The translations under genes and the position numbers were made by a program. 43,884 nucleotides of DNA from Staphylococcus devriesei (GTDB lineage Bacteria > Bacillota > Bacilli > Staphylococcales > Staphylococcaceae): assembly GCF_002902625.1 (NCBI RefSeq), contig NZ_PPRG01000008.1, forward strand, positions 1 to 43,884. The letters are read 5' to 3'. Positions 28,906-37,050 of this stretch are shown here, in pieces. The notes beneath the pieces were generated by a model. It was not told the origin of the DNA, did not search any database, and worked only from the letters and a program-made list of their open reading frames with translations. Position 1 is the stretch's first letter; every line of letters starts with the position of its first letter.

Positions 28906-30174
28906 TTATTTCACATTTTCTTCACTTTGTTTATACTTCAAGCCATTAAAAAAGAAATTAAGAATAATAGCTGAAATCGCTCCTAATACAATACCATTCT
29001 GAGTTAACCATGCAAATTGCTCACCTAAAGCTTTAAAGGCTTGTGGTACTGCACTAATACCCGTTCCTAAACCAACAGACACCGCAATAATCAGTAAATT
29101 ATTTTGATTTTTAAAATCGATGTGTCCTAAAATACTAACACCATATGCCATGACCATGCCAAACATTGCTATCATAGCACCACCTAAAACTGGTAAAGGA
29201 ATGATGTTAGCCAGTGCACCTAACTTAGGAATACAACCACAGATTAGAAGTAATATAACCATGCCATAAATAATCTTATTCTTTTTAGCACCTGAAAGAG
29301 ATACTAAGCCTACATTTTGAGAATAGGCAGTGTAAGGAAAGGAATTAAAAATTGATCCTAAAATAATCGCAAGACCTTCCGCAGTGTAACCCTTTCGAAA
29401 ATCTTTACGTTCAAGCTTTCTACCAGTGATTTCACTCAATGCATGATAAACACCTGTAGATTCAATTAGACTGACAATAGCTACAATCGTAAACACTAAA
29501 GTAGCGCCGACATCAAAGCCAAAGCCAGAGAAACGAAACGGGCGCGGAATGCCAAGCCAATGTGCTTCCCCAACTTGATTAATATCTACTGCACCTAATA
29601 AACTCGCCAATATAGTACCTATGACTAAGCCTAAGAGTATGGCAATCGATTTTAAAAAGCCTGTTGTGAACCGTTGCAATACCAAAATAACGACTAGCGT
29701 TACGCCTCCTAAAATTAAATTTTTAGAATCACCGTAGTCTTTGGCGCCTTCTCCTCCAGCCAAATAATTCATCGCAACCGGCATTAAATTGATACCAATG
29801 ATAGTTACGACACTGCCAGTAACAACCGGTGGGAAGAATTTGACTAAGTATGAAAAGAACGGTGCAATGATAACGACCAGAATACCTGATAAGAATAAAG
29901 AACCATAAAGTACATCTAAGCCTTTCGTTTGGCCTATCAAAATCATAGGTGCTACAGCGGTGAACGTACATCCTAGTACAATAGGTAAACCCGTACCCGT
30001 CACTTTATTCGCTTGTAAAAACGTAGCAACTCCACACATAAAAATATCGACGGTTACTAAATAAGCAATTTGTTCAGGAGTAAATTTAAGGCTTGTACCT
30101 ACGATAATTGGTACTAGAATAGCCCCCGCATACATTGCTAATAGATGTTGCAAACTTAAAATAAAATTCTTCAT
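28906..30174 (-). CDS. pbuX: xanthine permease, NCS2 family
   Basis: 422 aa with about 12-14 membrane helices. NCS2 signatures: LQHLLAMYAGAILVPIIVG at the N-terminus, VVTIIGINLMPVAMNYLAGG, the helix 8 motif FTIVAIVSLIESTGVYHAL, and NSFPYTAYSQNVGLVSLSGA. It imports xanthine with protons. It overlaps xpt by 4 nt (ATGA), so both are coupled: permease and phosphoribosyltransferase act in sequence on xanthine. Confidence 0.95.
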   Translation of the reverse strand: MKNFILSLQHLLAMYAGAILVPIIVGTSLKFTPEQIAYLVTVDIFMCGVATFLQANKVTGTGLPIVLGCTFTAVAPMILIGQTKGLDVLYGSLFLSGILVVIIAPFFSYLVKFFPPVVTGSVVTIIGINLMPVAMNYLAGGEGAKDYGDSKNLILGGVTLVVILVLQRFTTGFLKSIAILLGLVIGTILASLLGAVDINQVGEAHWLGIPRPFRFSGFGFDVGATLVFTIVAIVSLIESTGVYHALSEITGRKLERKDFRKGYTAEGLAIILGSIFNSFPYTAYSQNVGLVSLSGAKKNKIIYGMVILLLICGCIPKLGALANIIPLPVLGGAMIAMFGMVMAYGVSILGHIDFKNQNNLLIIAVSVGLGTGISAVPQAFKALGEQFAWLTQNGIVLGAISAIILNFFFNGLKYKQSEENVK

Positions 30175-30752
30175 TCGTCTTCACTCAATAAAGTAACTTT
30201 ATTACCTTTTAAAGAGGCTACTTTGCATAATGAAGACACAGTTAAACCTGCCTCTTCTAATCTTTGTCTGCCATCTTGGAAGCTTTTCTCCACGACAATC
30301 CCGATACCTACAGTTTTAGCTTTTGCTTGCTGTGCAATATCATAGAGGCCTAAAGAAGCATCTCCATTAGCTAAGAAGTCATCGATAATTAAAACTGTAT
30401 CATTGTCATCTAAAAATTCTTCGGAAACAATGACCGTACTCGTTTTATTTTTAGTAAAAGAGTGTATATCAGTAGCGTAAAATCCATCTTTTAATGTGCT
30501 TGGTTTAGCCTTTTTCGCAAATAAGCAAGGAACATCAAAATGTAGTGCAGCCATAATAGCGGGCGCAATACCTGAAGCTTCAATAGTTAAAATCTTCGTT
30601 ACACCTTGATCTTTGAATTGCTCATAAAAAACTTTACCTACTTCATGCATTAACTTCGCGTCGATTTGATGATTTAAAAAACCATCAACCTTTAAAATCT
30701 TCTCATCAATAACAACGCCATCTTCTTTGACCTTTTGTCTGAGCGCTTCCAC
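30171..30752 (-). CDS. xpt: xanthine phosphoribosyltransferase
   Basis: 193 aa. It converts xanthine and PRPP to XMP. The PRPP site is VLIIDDFLANGDAS (about 113-126). ILTIEASGIAPA and VEKSFQDGRQRLE are typical of bacterial Xpt. The chosen start is GTG 30752 (MEALRQKVKEDGV), preceded by AGGAGG at 7 nt and matching the family N-terminus; an upstream in-frame ATG at 30791 lies within the riboswitch terminator. First gene of the purine salvage operon. Confidence 0.95.
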   Translation of the reverse strand: MEALRQKVKEDGVVIDEKILKVDGFLNHQIDAKLMHEVGKVFYEQFKDQGVTKILTIEASGIAPAIMAALHFDVPCLFAKKAKPSTLKDGFYATDIHSFTKNKTSTVIVSEEFLDDNDTVLIIDDFLANGDASLGLYDIAQQAKAKTVGIGIVVEKSFQDGRQRLEEAGLTVSSLCKVASLKGNKVTLLSEDE

Positions 30753-30777
30753 TTCAAAACCTCCTAAAATTGTATAC

Positions 30778-30813
30778 AAAAAAATCCTCAAACGTCATAA
30801 CGAGTTCCAGGAT
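30778..30813 (-). terminator. riboswitch-controlled terminator ahead of xpt
   Basis: On the minus strand ATCCT..AA..CGT (from 30813) pairs with ACG..TT..AGGAT (to 30784), followed by seven T. It lies about 210 nt after the aptamer and 26 nt before the xpt start. Confidence 0.75.
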
Positions 30814-31024
30814 CTATGAGTGAACAGTCAATACATTGTAATATACAATTTCAAGAAGATGACGATTTAAATGCATCGTTTAAATACTTTATTTTTAAAA
30901 AGTTGTTCAACTTCATTGAGCCAGTCTGAAAGCTTAGCCATATTCTAAAATCAAACAATTAATATATAGTATTTCTAGATAGCATTTAAATATACGTCTA
31001 TTTTCTAGCCGTATTGTTACTGAA

Positions 31025-31092
31025 CTCATAGTCATGTCGTTTGCGGCAACATGGTAGAAACTTCTAAAGCCATATTCTTCAGATTATATGAG
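31025..31092 (-). ncRNA. guanine riboswitch aptamer of xpt-pbuX-guaB-guaA
   Basis: The minus strand runs CTCATATAATCTGAAGAATA, GGCTTTAGAAGTTTCTACC, then ACTATGAG. P1 forms between CTCATA and TATGAG. The P2-L2, J2/3 (TTTCTACC) and P3 elements match the purine riboswitch. The binding-site pyrimidine in the 3' strand (GACTATGAG) is C, which makes it guanine-type rather than adenine-type. Guanine binding should stabilise P1 and cause termination at 30778-30813. Confidence 0.93.
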
Positions 31093-31111
31093 CGATATAA
31101 ATTATTTACTG

Positions 31112-31140
31112 ATGATAGCAAATTTTCGTCTTATTTTCAA
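31112..31140 (-). promoter_or_regulatory. promoter of the xpt operon
   Basis: On the minus strand -35 TTGAAA (31135-31140), 17-nt spacer and -10 TATCAT (31112-31117), directly before the riboswitch aptamer. Consensus-like sigma-A promoter. Confidence 0.8.
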
Positions 31141-31259
31141 TATAATAAAGAGAGTTGAAGCTCGTTATTACAATACTTGAGAATGTAAGCGTATAACAAG
31201 ATGGGATGAAGCGTTATTTGTAAACTCCATCGATTTAATTATATAATAAGTATAGTTTA

Positions 31260-31284
31260 GTTTTATAAGCGCTTATTAGGGTAT
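31260..31284 (+). promoter_or_regulatory. candidate sigma-B promoter
   Basis: GTTTTA (31260-31265), 13-nt spacer, GGGTAT (31279-31284), against the consensus GTTTAA-N12-15-GGGTAT. It is about 41 nt ahead of a YflT-type general stress gene, which suits sigma-B control. Confidence 0.7.
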
Positions 31285-31324
31285 ATTTTAATAAAAGTAG
31301 GACGAAAGATGGAGGGCGATTAAC

Positions 31325-31732
31325 ATGGCAGATTTTACTTTATTAGACAAACAAGATGAAATTTATAATGCTATTGAAAAGAAAAAGGCTGAAGGCTATT
31401 CTGACAACGAATTATATGTAATTAGTAAAAGTAAATTGCACTTAGATGATTTACATAATTCTCAAATTACATTAATTGCTACAAGTGGTTCATTTAGTGA
31501 CCGTATGTCAAGATTATTAACTGGTGAAGACGGTGAAGAAGCTGTCTTAACTCGTTTTAACTTAACTGAAGAACGTTTAGAAGAATATAAACAAGAAGTC
31601 TTAAAAGGTAAATTCTTAGTAGTTGCTACTAAAGACAACACATCGCATAATGAAGTTGAAGAAAACAATTCAGCTTATGAAGAAATTGATATTACACATT
31701 ATGCTAATGAATCTAAAGGTCCTAAATCATAA
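31325..31732 (+). CDS. general stress protein, YflT (heat-induced stress protein) domain
   Basis: 135 aa soluble protein. The YflT-type domain (residues 5-105) has the conserved [19 protein letters not shown] and [22 protein letters not shown] patterns, then an acidic tail. YflT in Bacillus is a sigma-B general stress gene of unknown biochemistry. GGAGGG precedes the ATG; a candidate sigma-B promoter lies upstream and a terminator downstream. Confidence 0.82.
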   Translation: MADFTLLDKQDEIYNAIEKKKAEGYSDNELYVISKSKLHLDDLHNSQITLIATSGSFSDRMSRLLTGEDGEEAVLTRFNLTEERLEEYKQEVLKGKFLVVATKDNTSHNEVEENNSAYEEIDITHYANESKGPKS

Positions 31733-31757
31733 TTACTAGTTCTAATAACCACAACTT

Positions 31758-31802
31758 ACCGTAAGATGAACTTTCACAATAGTTCATTTTGCGGTGTTTT
31801 TA
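31758..31802 (+). terminator. terminator of the stress gene
   Basis: ACCGTAAGATGAACT pairs with AGTTCATTTTGCGGT (31781-31795) including two G-U pairs, then GTTTTTATT. Confidence 0.87.
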
Positions 31803-31885
31803 TTATTCTAGAATTTTTATAATTATATAAGCTATCCTATTTGTAAATGTGCTATACTATAACAAAAAATTACGGGGGTGACGTC

Positions 31886-32554
31886 GTGGAATTTCATACA
31901 ATTGAATCTTTAAAAGATGAATATTTTGATAAAGCGGTCGAATTCTACAATCAACAATTGGATATTAACTTTTATGAAAATAGCGCATTAATTAAACAAT
32001 CCTTGCAAAACAACAAAACCGAAAATGATTATGCTATTGTGGTTGGCACAGAAAAGAATGAAATCGTGAGCCTCGCCTTGGCTCATTATGAAGCCACGAC
32101 TAATTCAGCATTTCTAGTCCACTTAATGATATCTCCTTCATCAAACTATGATGCATTATTTGCGCATACCCTTGAAAAAATTGAAGGCCAATTAAATAAA
32201 CTATCTCAAAAAGTACATTCTCGCGACATTAACTTCATGATGATAGAAGTACCAAAAGAATATAGCACAGAGGTAGAATTTGATGAAGAAAAGTTAGCAC
32301 ATCGTCAACAATTATTATTAAATAATAGTTTTGAAAAACAAAGTGAAATTAATTATCTTCATCCTAACTATACTAAAGATGAGGAGCCTTTTGAGGTAGA
32401 CTTATTTATTAAATCTAATATTGAGCTCACAAAAGACATTTATCCAGCTAGTGTGAAATCGAATTATATACTTAAATATGTTTTTGCTAACGGTATTGCA
32501 AGAGAAATTATTTATACACTTTTAGAGAAAATGAATTTACGTCTTCCATTGTAA
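31886..32554 (+). CDS. GNAT-like acetyltransferase family protein, unknown substrate
   Basis: 222 aa from GTG 31886, which has GGGGGTG 5 nt upstream; the earlier in-frame ATG at 31847 overlaps a -10-like TATACT and has no ribosome site. The first half shows a GNAT-like pattern, EIVSLALAHYEATTNSAFLVHLM, followed by a helix; the second half (PNYTKDEEPFEVDLFIKSNI) is distinct. No clear acetyl-CoA P-loop RxxGxG is visible, so catalytic activity is uncertain. It precedes the next gene on the same strand by 118 nt. Confidence 0.55.
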   Translation: MEFHTIESLKDEYFDKAVEFYNQQLDINFYENSALIKQSLQNNKTENDYAIVVGTEKNEIVSLALAHYEATTNSAFLVHLMISPSSNYDALFAHTLEKIEGQLNKLSQKVHSRDINFMMIEVPKEYSTEVEFDEEKLAHRQQLLLNNSFEKQSEINYLHPNYTKDEEPFEVDLFIKSNIELTKDIYPASVKSNYILKYVFANGIAREIIYTLLEKMNLRLPL

Positions 32555-32672
32555 GAACACTTGAAATGAGCGGTATAAAGGGTTAAACTAGTATGCGAGG
32601 TTAGACTGACGTTTCACTGGCCGAAGACAAACGTCAGTGTACATAAATATTTACATGAAAGGACTTCGAGCT

Positions 32673-33335
32673 ATGTTAACTAAAGAATTTGCTCAACGCG
32701 TCGAACTAAGTGAAAAACAAGTCCGTAAAATTGTCCAACATTTAGAAGAACGTGGCTACCAACTTAGTAAGACCGAATATCGTGGCCGTGAAGCTACTGA
32801 TTTTAAAGATGAAGATATTGAACTTTTCCAAGATATTGCGGAAAAAGTTAAACAAACTAATAGTTATGATTTAGCCTTTGAAGAATTAGAAAAGGAAAAA
32901 GACTTTTTACAAGTCATTGTTAAAGATGATAATGAACAGTTACCTACTGACAATGGCGTTTCTCAATTAGTAGATGATTTACGCTCTGAAATTCAAAAAA
33001 TGCGTGAAGAACGCCAAATGCTTGGTCAAATGATCAGCCAAGTTCATCAACAGCAAAACGAATTAAAAGAGCTACAAAGCCAAATCACTGAGAAATTAGA
33101 AACTAACAATCAATCGTTGCTTGCGATTCAAAACTCTCAAGAAGCTATTCAAACTGCTCAAAAAGAACAATCAGAATACACTAAAAATAGTTTAGTTAAA
33201 GAGATTAATGATAATAATCAACAATCAATTGATACATTAAAAGAAGATATTAAAACACAACAATCACAATCTTCCCCTCTTGGCAGACCAACTGAAGAGA
33301 AAAAAGGATTTTTAGCACGTTTGTTTAATCTTTAA
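32673..33335 (+). CDS. MerR-like HTH plus coiled-coil protein, RacA-like architecture (DUF3967 type)
   Basis: 220 aa from ATG 32673 (MLTKEFAQRV), which follows AAAGGAC; the upstream in-frame ATG lacks a site. The N-terminal winged-helix MerR-like domain (1-70) reads MLTKEFAQRVELSEKQVRKI. A long coiled coil from about 100 to 190 is rich in Gln and Glu. The C-terminus is a basic amphipathic tail, KKGFLARLFNL, suited to membrane attachment. This order (DNA-binding head, coiled coil, membrane tail) resembles chromosome-anchoring RacA of Bacillus. Function is unproven; DUF3967 is my best family name. Confidence 0.7.
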   Translation: MLTKEFAQRVELSEKQVRKIVQHLEERGYQLSKTEYRGREATDFKDEDIELFQDIAEKVKQTNSYDLAFEELEKEKDFLQVIVKDDNEQLPTDNGVSQLVDDLRSEIQKMREERQMLGQMISQVHQQQNELKELQSQITEKLETNNQSLLAIQNSQEAIQTAQKEQSEYTKNSLVKEINDNNQQSIDTLKEDIKTQQSQSSPLGRPTEEKKGFLARLFNL

Positions 33336-33417
33336 TGAGATGAGAAGTCTAATACAAATCAAGGACTTTATTATCTATTACAAGTAAAACCAAAATTGGG
33401 ACTATAATTGCTCATCA

Positions 33418-33468
33418 GAAACAGCCTTAAGGTGATTTTATCTAAATTATCTTAAGGCTGTTTCTATA
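33418..33468 (+). terminator. terminator
   Basis: GAAACAGCCTTAAG (33418-33431) pairs perfectly with CTTAAGGCTGTTTC (33451-33464), a 14-bp stem, with a short T-run. Confidence 0.75.
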
Positions 33469-33516
33469 TGGTTATAAAATTCAATAGTTAACAGTAAACT
33501 TAGATTTATCTTTAGT

Positions 33517-33662
33517 TTAAATTTGCTTTTTAGCTGATTTACAGATTCTTTCACTTGTATCTGACATTGCTACATCAAAGCTATCTTGGGCAAATAATTT
33601 TGCCAATTCAAAATCGAGTCTTGAAGATAATCCAGTAATCACTACTAATTTTTTTCACTCAT
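33517..33662 (-). pseudogene. remnant of a short-chain dehydrogenase/reductase gene
   Basis: The minus strand begins ATG AGT GAA then seven A. Restoring one A gives MSEKKLVVITGLSSRLDFEL then AKLFAQDSFDVAMSDTSERI, ending QI and a stop at 33517-33519. This is the N-terminal Rossmann fold of an SDR (TGASSGIGxELAxxFA), with the glycine motif already eroded to TGLSSRLDFE. As read, the frame stops after five codons. About 50 of the roughly 240 residues remain. Gene decay by a homopolymer slip and truncation. Confidence 0.6.
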
Positions 33663-33725
33663 ATCTATCTCTCTAGCTTAAAATTCTATATAAGTTATCA
33701 AAATACCCAAATATTTCATTTAATA

Positions 33726-34058
<333 letters not shown>

Positions 34059-34071
34059 TTATGTCCCCCTT

Positions 34072-34443
34072 TTAATTTTCCGGAAGTGTTTTTACAAAAG
34101 TGAATAGAACTATTGTTTGTAGACATACCATTATTACCAATCCAATTCTTACGAGAGTATTATCAATCATAAAAATTGAAAATCCAATAACTATATATAA
34201 ACTAAGCAAAAGCTTAAATTTATTTTTTAAGGTGTAGCCTTTATTATTTCGAAAGCTTTCAACGTAATTTTTATATATTTTAGTGTTTACTAACCAGTTT
34301 CTAAATTTTTCTGAGCTATTAGAAAAACAAATAACAGCTACTAGCAAAAAGGGAGTTGTTGGTAATAAAGGTAAGACAACTCCTACAAAACCAATTATGG
34401 TAAATAAGACTCCTACCGTTATTAGAAAATATTTCAAAAACAA
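34072..34443 (-). CDS. DUF454 membrane protein (YbaN family)
   Basis: 123 aa. Family signature VGVVLPLLPTTPFLLVAVICFSNSSEKFRNWL near 20-52. Three to four membrane helices (about 5-25, 30-42, 76-95, 97-117). DUF454 proteins often lie near heme or iron genes; the function is unknown. Its promoter is covered by a perfect Fur palindrome and it is followed by isdI, which suggests a part in heme or iron handling. Confidence 0.85.
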   Translation of the reverse strand: MFLKYFLITVGVLFTIIGFVGVVLPLLPTTPFLLVAVICFSNSSEKFRNWLVNTKIYKNYVESFRNNKGYTLKNKFKLLLSLYIVIGFSIFMIDNTLVRIGLVIMVCLQTIVLFTFVKTLPEN

Positions 34444-34450
34444 ACCTCCT

Positions 34451-34469
34451 ATTGATAATCATTATCAAT
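34451..34469 (-). promoter_or_regulatory. Fur box
   Basis: ATTGATAAT-C-ATTATCAAT is a perfect 19-bp palindrome that contains the GATAATCATTATC Fur core. It lies 8 nt before the DUF454 start. Fur represses iron-acquisition genes when iron is replete. Confidence 0.9.
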
Positions 34470-34610
34470 TATATAATAGAAAATTATCTTAGTAAATAAC
34501 CAACAAAACAATTAATAAATAATTTTATATATTTAATTATATTAATAATAAAAACAAGGTTATATACATCTTTTTACTTTTAGGTATTGAATTAACAGCT
34601 AAACAGTATT

Positions 34611-34633
34611 ATTCTTATTAAGTATATCGGAAT
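34611..34633 (+). promoter_or_regulatory. candidate CymR operator ahead of tcyP
   Basis: ATTC (34611-34614) and GGAAT (34629-34633) flank an imperfect dyad, ATTCTTATTAAGTATATCGG then AAT, 29 nt before the tcyP start. tcyP is a CymR target in Bacillus and S. aureus. Inference from position and symmetry. Confidence 0.35.
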
Positions 34634-34661
34634 TAAAAATTGCACAAAGGAGATTAATTTC

Positions 34662-36050
34662 ATGGGGACGTTTTTTACAATTATTAATATTGTTATAATG
34701 ATTGCCTTTATTGTTGGGCTATTTATTATGGCTAAGAAACATGTGTCATTCCCAAAAAGAGTTTTTACTGCCCTAGGTGTAGGGATTATATTCGGGATAG
34801 CTTTACATCTAATATATGGCGTTAACTCTAAAGTAATCGAAACAACTACAGATTGGTTCAGTATTGTCGGAGACGGCTATGTTGCTTTATTACAAATGAT
34901 AGTTATGCCATTAATCTTTATTTCAATCGTTTCTGCATTTAGCAAAATACAAATTGGTGATAAATTCGCTAAAATTGGTTCTTATATTTTTATGTTCTTA
35001 ATTGGTACTGTAGCAATAGCTGCTATAGTAGGGATTTTTTATGCAATTGTATTTGGCTTAGACGCTTCAAGTATTGACTTAGGTAGCGCAGAAAGTTCAC
35101 GCGGAAGCGAAATTAGTAGTAAGGCCAAAGATTTAACTGCAAATACATTGCCTCAACAAATTCTAGAATTATTACCAAGTAATCCGTTCTTAGATTTCAC
35201 TGGTCAAAGAACGACTTCTACAATTGCTGTTGTTATCTTCGCAGTCTTTGTAGGATTTGCATGCTTACGTGTGGCACGTAAACAACCTGAACACGGGGAC
35301 TTATTAAAACGTGGTATCGATGCTATTTACTCTCTTGTTATGGCAATTGTTACTTTTGTTTTGAGATTAACACCGTATGGTATCATTGCTATCATGGCTT
35401 CTACAATTGCTACAAGTGACTTCGAAGCAATTTGGACGCTAGGTAAATTTATGATCGCATCTTACGCTGCCTTAATCACAATGTATATTATTCACTTAAT
35501 TATCTTAGCAGTTATGGGTATTAACCCTATTCGTTATGTTAAGAAAACATTAGAAGTATTACTATTCGCCTTTACTTCACGTTCAAGTGCTGGTTCATTA
35601 CCATTAAATGTTCAAACCCAAACGCAACGTTTAGGCGTACCGGATGGTATAGCTAACTTCTCAGCCTCATTCGGTTTATCAATTGGACAAAATGGTTGTG
35701 CAGGTATCTATCCAGCTATGCTAGCAATCATGGTAGCACCAGTTGCGCATGTAGACATCGATTTACAATTTATTCTGACTTTAATCGGTGTAGTAGTAAT
35801 TAGTTCATTCGGTGTTGCTGGTGTTGGTGGCGGTGCAACATTCGCTTCAATCCTTGTTTTATCAACACTTAATTTACCAGTAGCTTTAGCTGGTGTCCTT
35901 ATCTCTATCGAACCTATTATCGACATGGGACGTACTGCATTGAACGTTAATGACTCTATACTTGCTGGTACAGGTACAGCTAAATTAACTGGTAATCTCG
36001 ATAAAGAAAAATTTAATTCAGATCAATATGGTGATTTATCTACTAATTAA
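34662..36050 (+). CDS. tcyP: L-cystine symporter, dicarboxylate/amino acid:cation (DAACS) family
   Basis: 462 aa with about 8-9 membrane helices plus re-entrant loops. The cation/substrate region is seen as TSRSSAGSLPLNVQTQTQRLGVP and GLSIGQNGCAGIYPAMLAIM, which are TcyP rather than glutamate transporter residues. SSFGVAGVGGGATFASILVL is helical hairpin 2. It imports cystine with Na+ or H+. AAGGAG precedes the ATG. It ends in a bidirectional terminator shared with nfrA. Links to MccAB as a sulfur supply route. Confidence 0.93.
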   Translation: MGTFFTIINIVIMIAFIVGLFIMAKKHVSFPKRVFTALGVGIIFGIALHLIYGVNSKVIETTTDWFSIVGDGYVALLQMIVMPLIFISIVSAFSKIQIGDKFAKIGSYIFMFLIGTVAIAAIVGIFYAIVFGLDASSIDLGSAESSRGSEISSKAKDLTANTLPQQILELLPSNPFLDFTGQRTTSTIAVVIFAVFVGFACLRVARKQPEHGDLLKRGIDAIYSLVMAIVTFVLRLTPYGIIAIMASTIATSDFEAIWTLGKFMIASYAALITMYIIHLIILAVMGINPIRYVKKTLEVLLFAFTSRSSAGSLPLNVQTQTQRLGVPDGIANFSASFGLSIGQNGCAGIYPAMLAIMVAPVAHVDIDLQFILTLIGVVVISSFGVAGVGGGATFASILVLSTLNLPVALAGVLISIEPIIDMGRTALNVNDSILAGTGTAKLTGNLDKEKFNSDQYGDLSTN

Positions 36051-36063
36051 TAATTTGATTAGT

Positions 36064-36130
36064 AAAGCGTAGCCGACATTCCAATGTTGTCATATATCAA
36101 CATTACGGAAACATGGGCTACGCTTTTTTA
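36064..36130. terminator. bidirectional terminator between tcyP and nfrA
   Basis: AAAGCGTAGCC (36064-36074) pairs with GGCTACGCTTT (36116-36126) and has T-runs on both sides. Confidence 0.88.
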
Positions 36131-36136
36131 TATTCT

Positions 36137-36892
36137 TTATCTTTTCATAAAGCCTGCTTTATTTAATTGTTCTAACATGTCTAAACGAGCCTTTTTACCT
36201 AAGAACCCGGCTACTTGTTGTGACCACGTTTCTGAACGTTGTCCGTTCGTACGTTCTTTATAATAATTACTAACACGCTCATCATATTTTTCTAATTCTT
36301 CTTGTTGTTCTTTCTTATTACTATTGTATACGTTCTTATGGAATACATGTTCAAATGGTAAACGTGGTTTTGGCGAGCCATTTTCATCCTCAGAAGGTTC
36401 GCCTACTGCCATTCCAAATAACGGGAATGCATACTCAGGTAAGTCTAAAATTTCACGTACGCGACCTACGTCATTACGTAATGAACCTAAATAAACGATA
36501 CCATAGCCCATATCTTCAGCAGCTAAAGCTATATTTTCAGATACTAATGCTACATCAATTGCGCCTACTAATAAGTTTTCTGCTGATTCAAAAGACGTTT
36601 CCATATCAATATCTACTTTTTCATTAATTAGACTATGACGATAATAATCTAAAATAAATACAAATAAGTAACCATTATCTACCACATAAGACTGCCCTGA
36701 GACCTCTTTTAACTGTTCTTTTATTCTAGGATCATCAACACCAATAATTGAATATGTTTGTAAATAACTTGATGTAGAAGCGCTCTGGCCAGCTTCAACT
36801 AACTTTCTCACTGTTTTTTCACTTAACGGGTTATTTTTAAATTTTCTTACCGAATGGTGTCTTTTCATTAAATCATAAACATAGTCTGCCAT
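36137..36892 (-). CDS. nfrA: NADPH-dependent oxidoreductase (FMN nitroreductase)
   Basis: 251 aa from ATG 36892 (MADYVY), with AAGGAG about 8 nt upstream; the GTG just before is less likely. NfrA features: RHHSVRKFKNNPLSE at the N-terminus for FMN phosphate, EAGQSASTSSYLQTYS, LAAEDMGYGIVYLGSLRNDVG, and a C-terminal NGQRSETWSQQVAGFLG. It uses NADPH to reduce nitro compounds and disulfides, and is linked to oxidative stress. Divergent from the hydratase at 37051. Position beside tcyP and ahpCF is as in S. aureus. Confidence 0.94.
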   Translation of the reverse strand: MADYVYDLMKRHHSVRKFKNNPLSEKTVRKLVEAGQSASTSSYLQTYSIIGVDDPRIKEQLKEVSGQSYVVDNGYLFVFILDYYRHSLINEKVDIDMETSFESAENLLVGAIDVALVSENIALAAEDMGYGIVYLGSLRNDVGRVREILDLPEYAFPLFGMAVGEPSEDENGSPKPRLPFEHVFHKNVYNSNKKEQQEELEKYDERVSNYYKERTNGQRSETWSQQVAGFLGKKARLDMLEQLNKAGFMKR

Positions 36893-37050
36893 CACATTAT
36901 CTCCTTTTATCCTTAGTATTTATATCGTAACAATTTATATTTAATTTTTCTTTTAAAATGACCTCACAATACTACTTAAACGGTTTGCATGAAGACCTAA
37001 TTATAGTTATCATAATAATAACAATTTTCAGAAATTTAAGGAGAGATATT

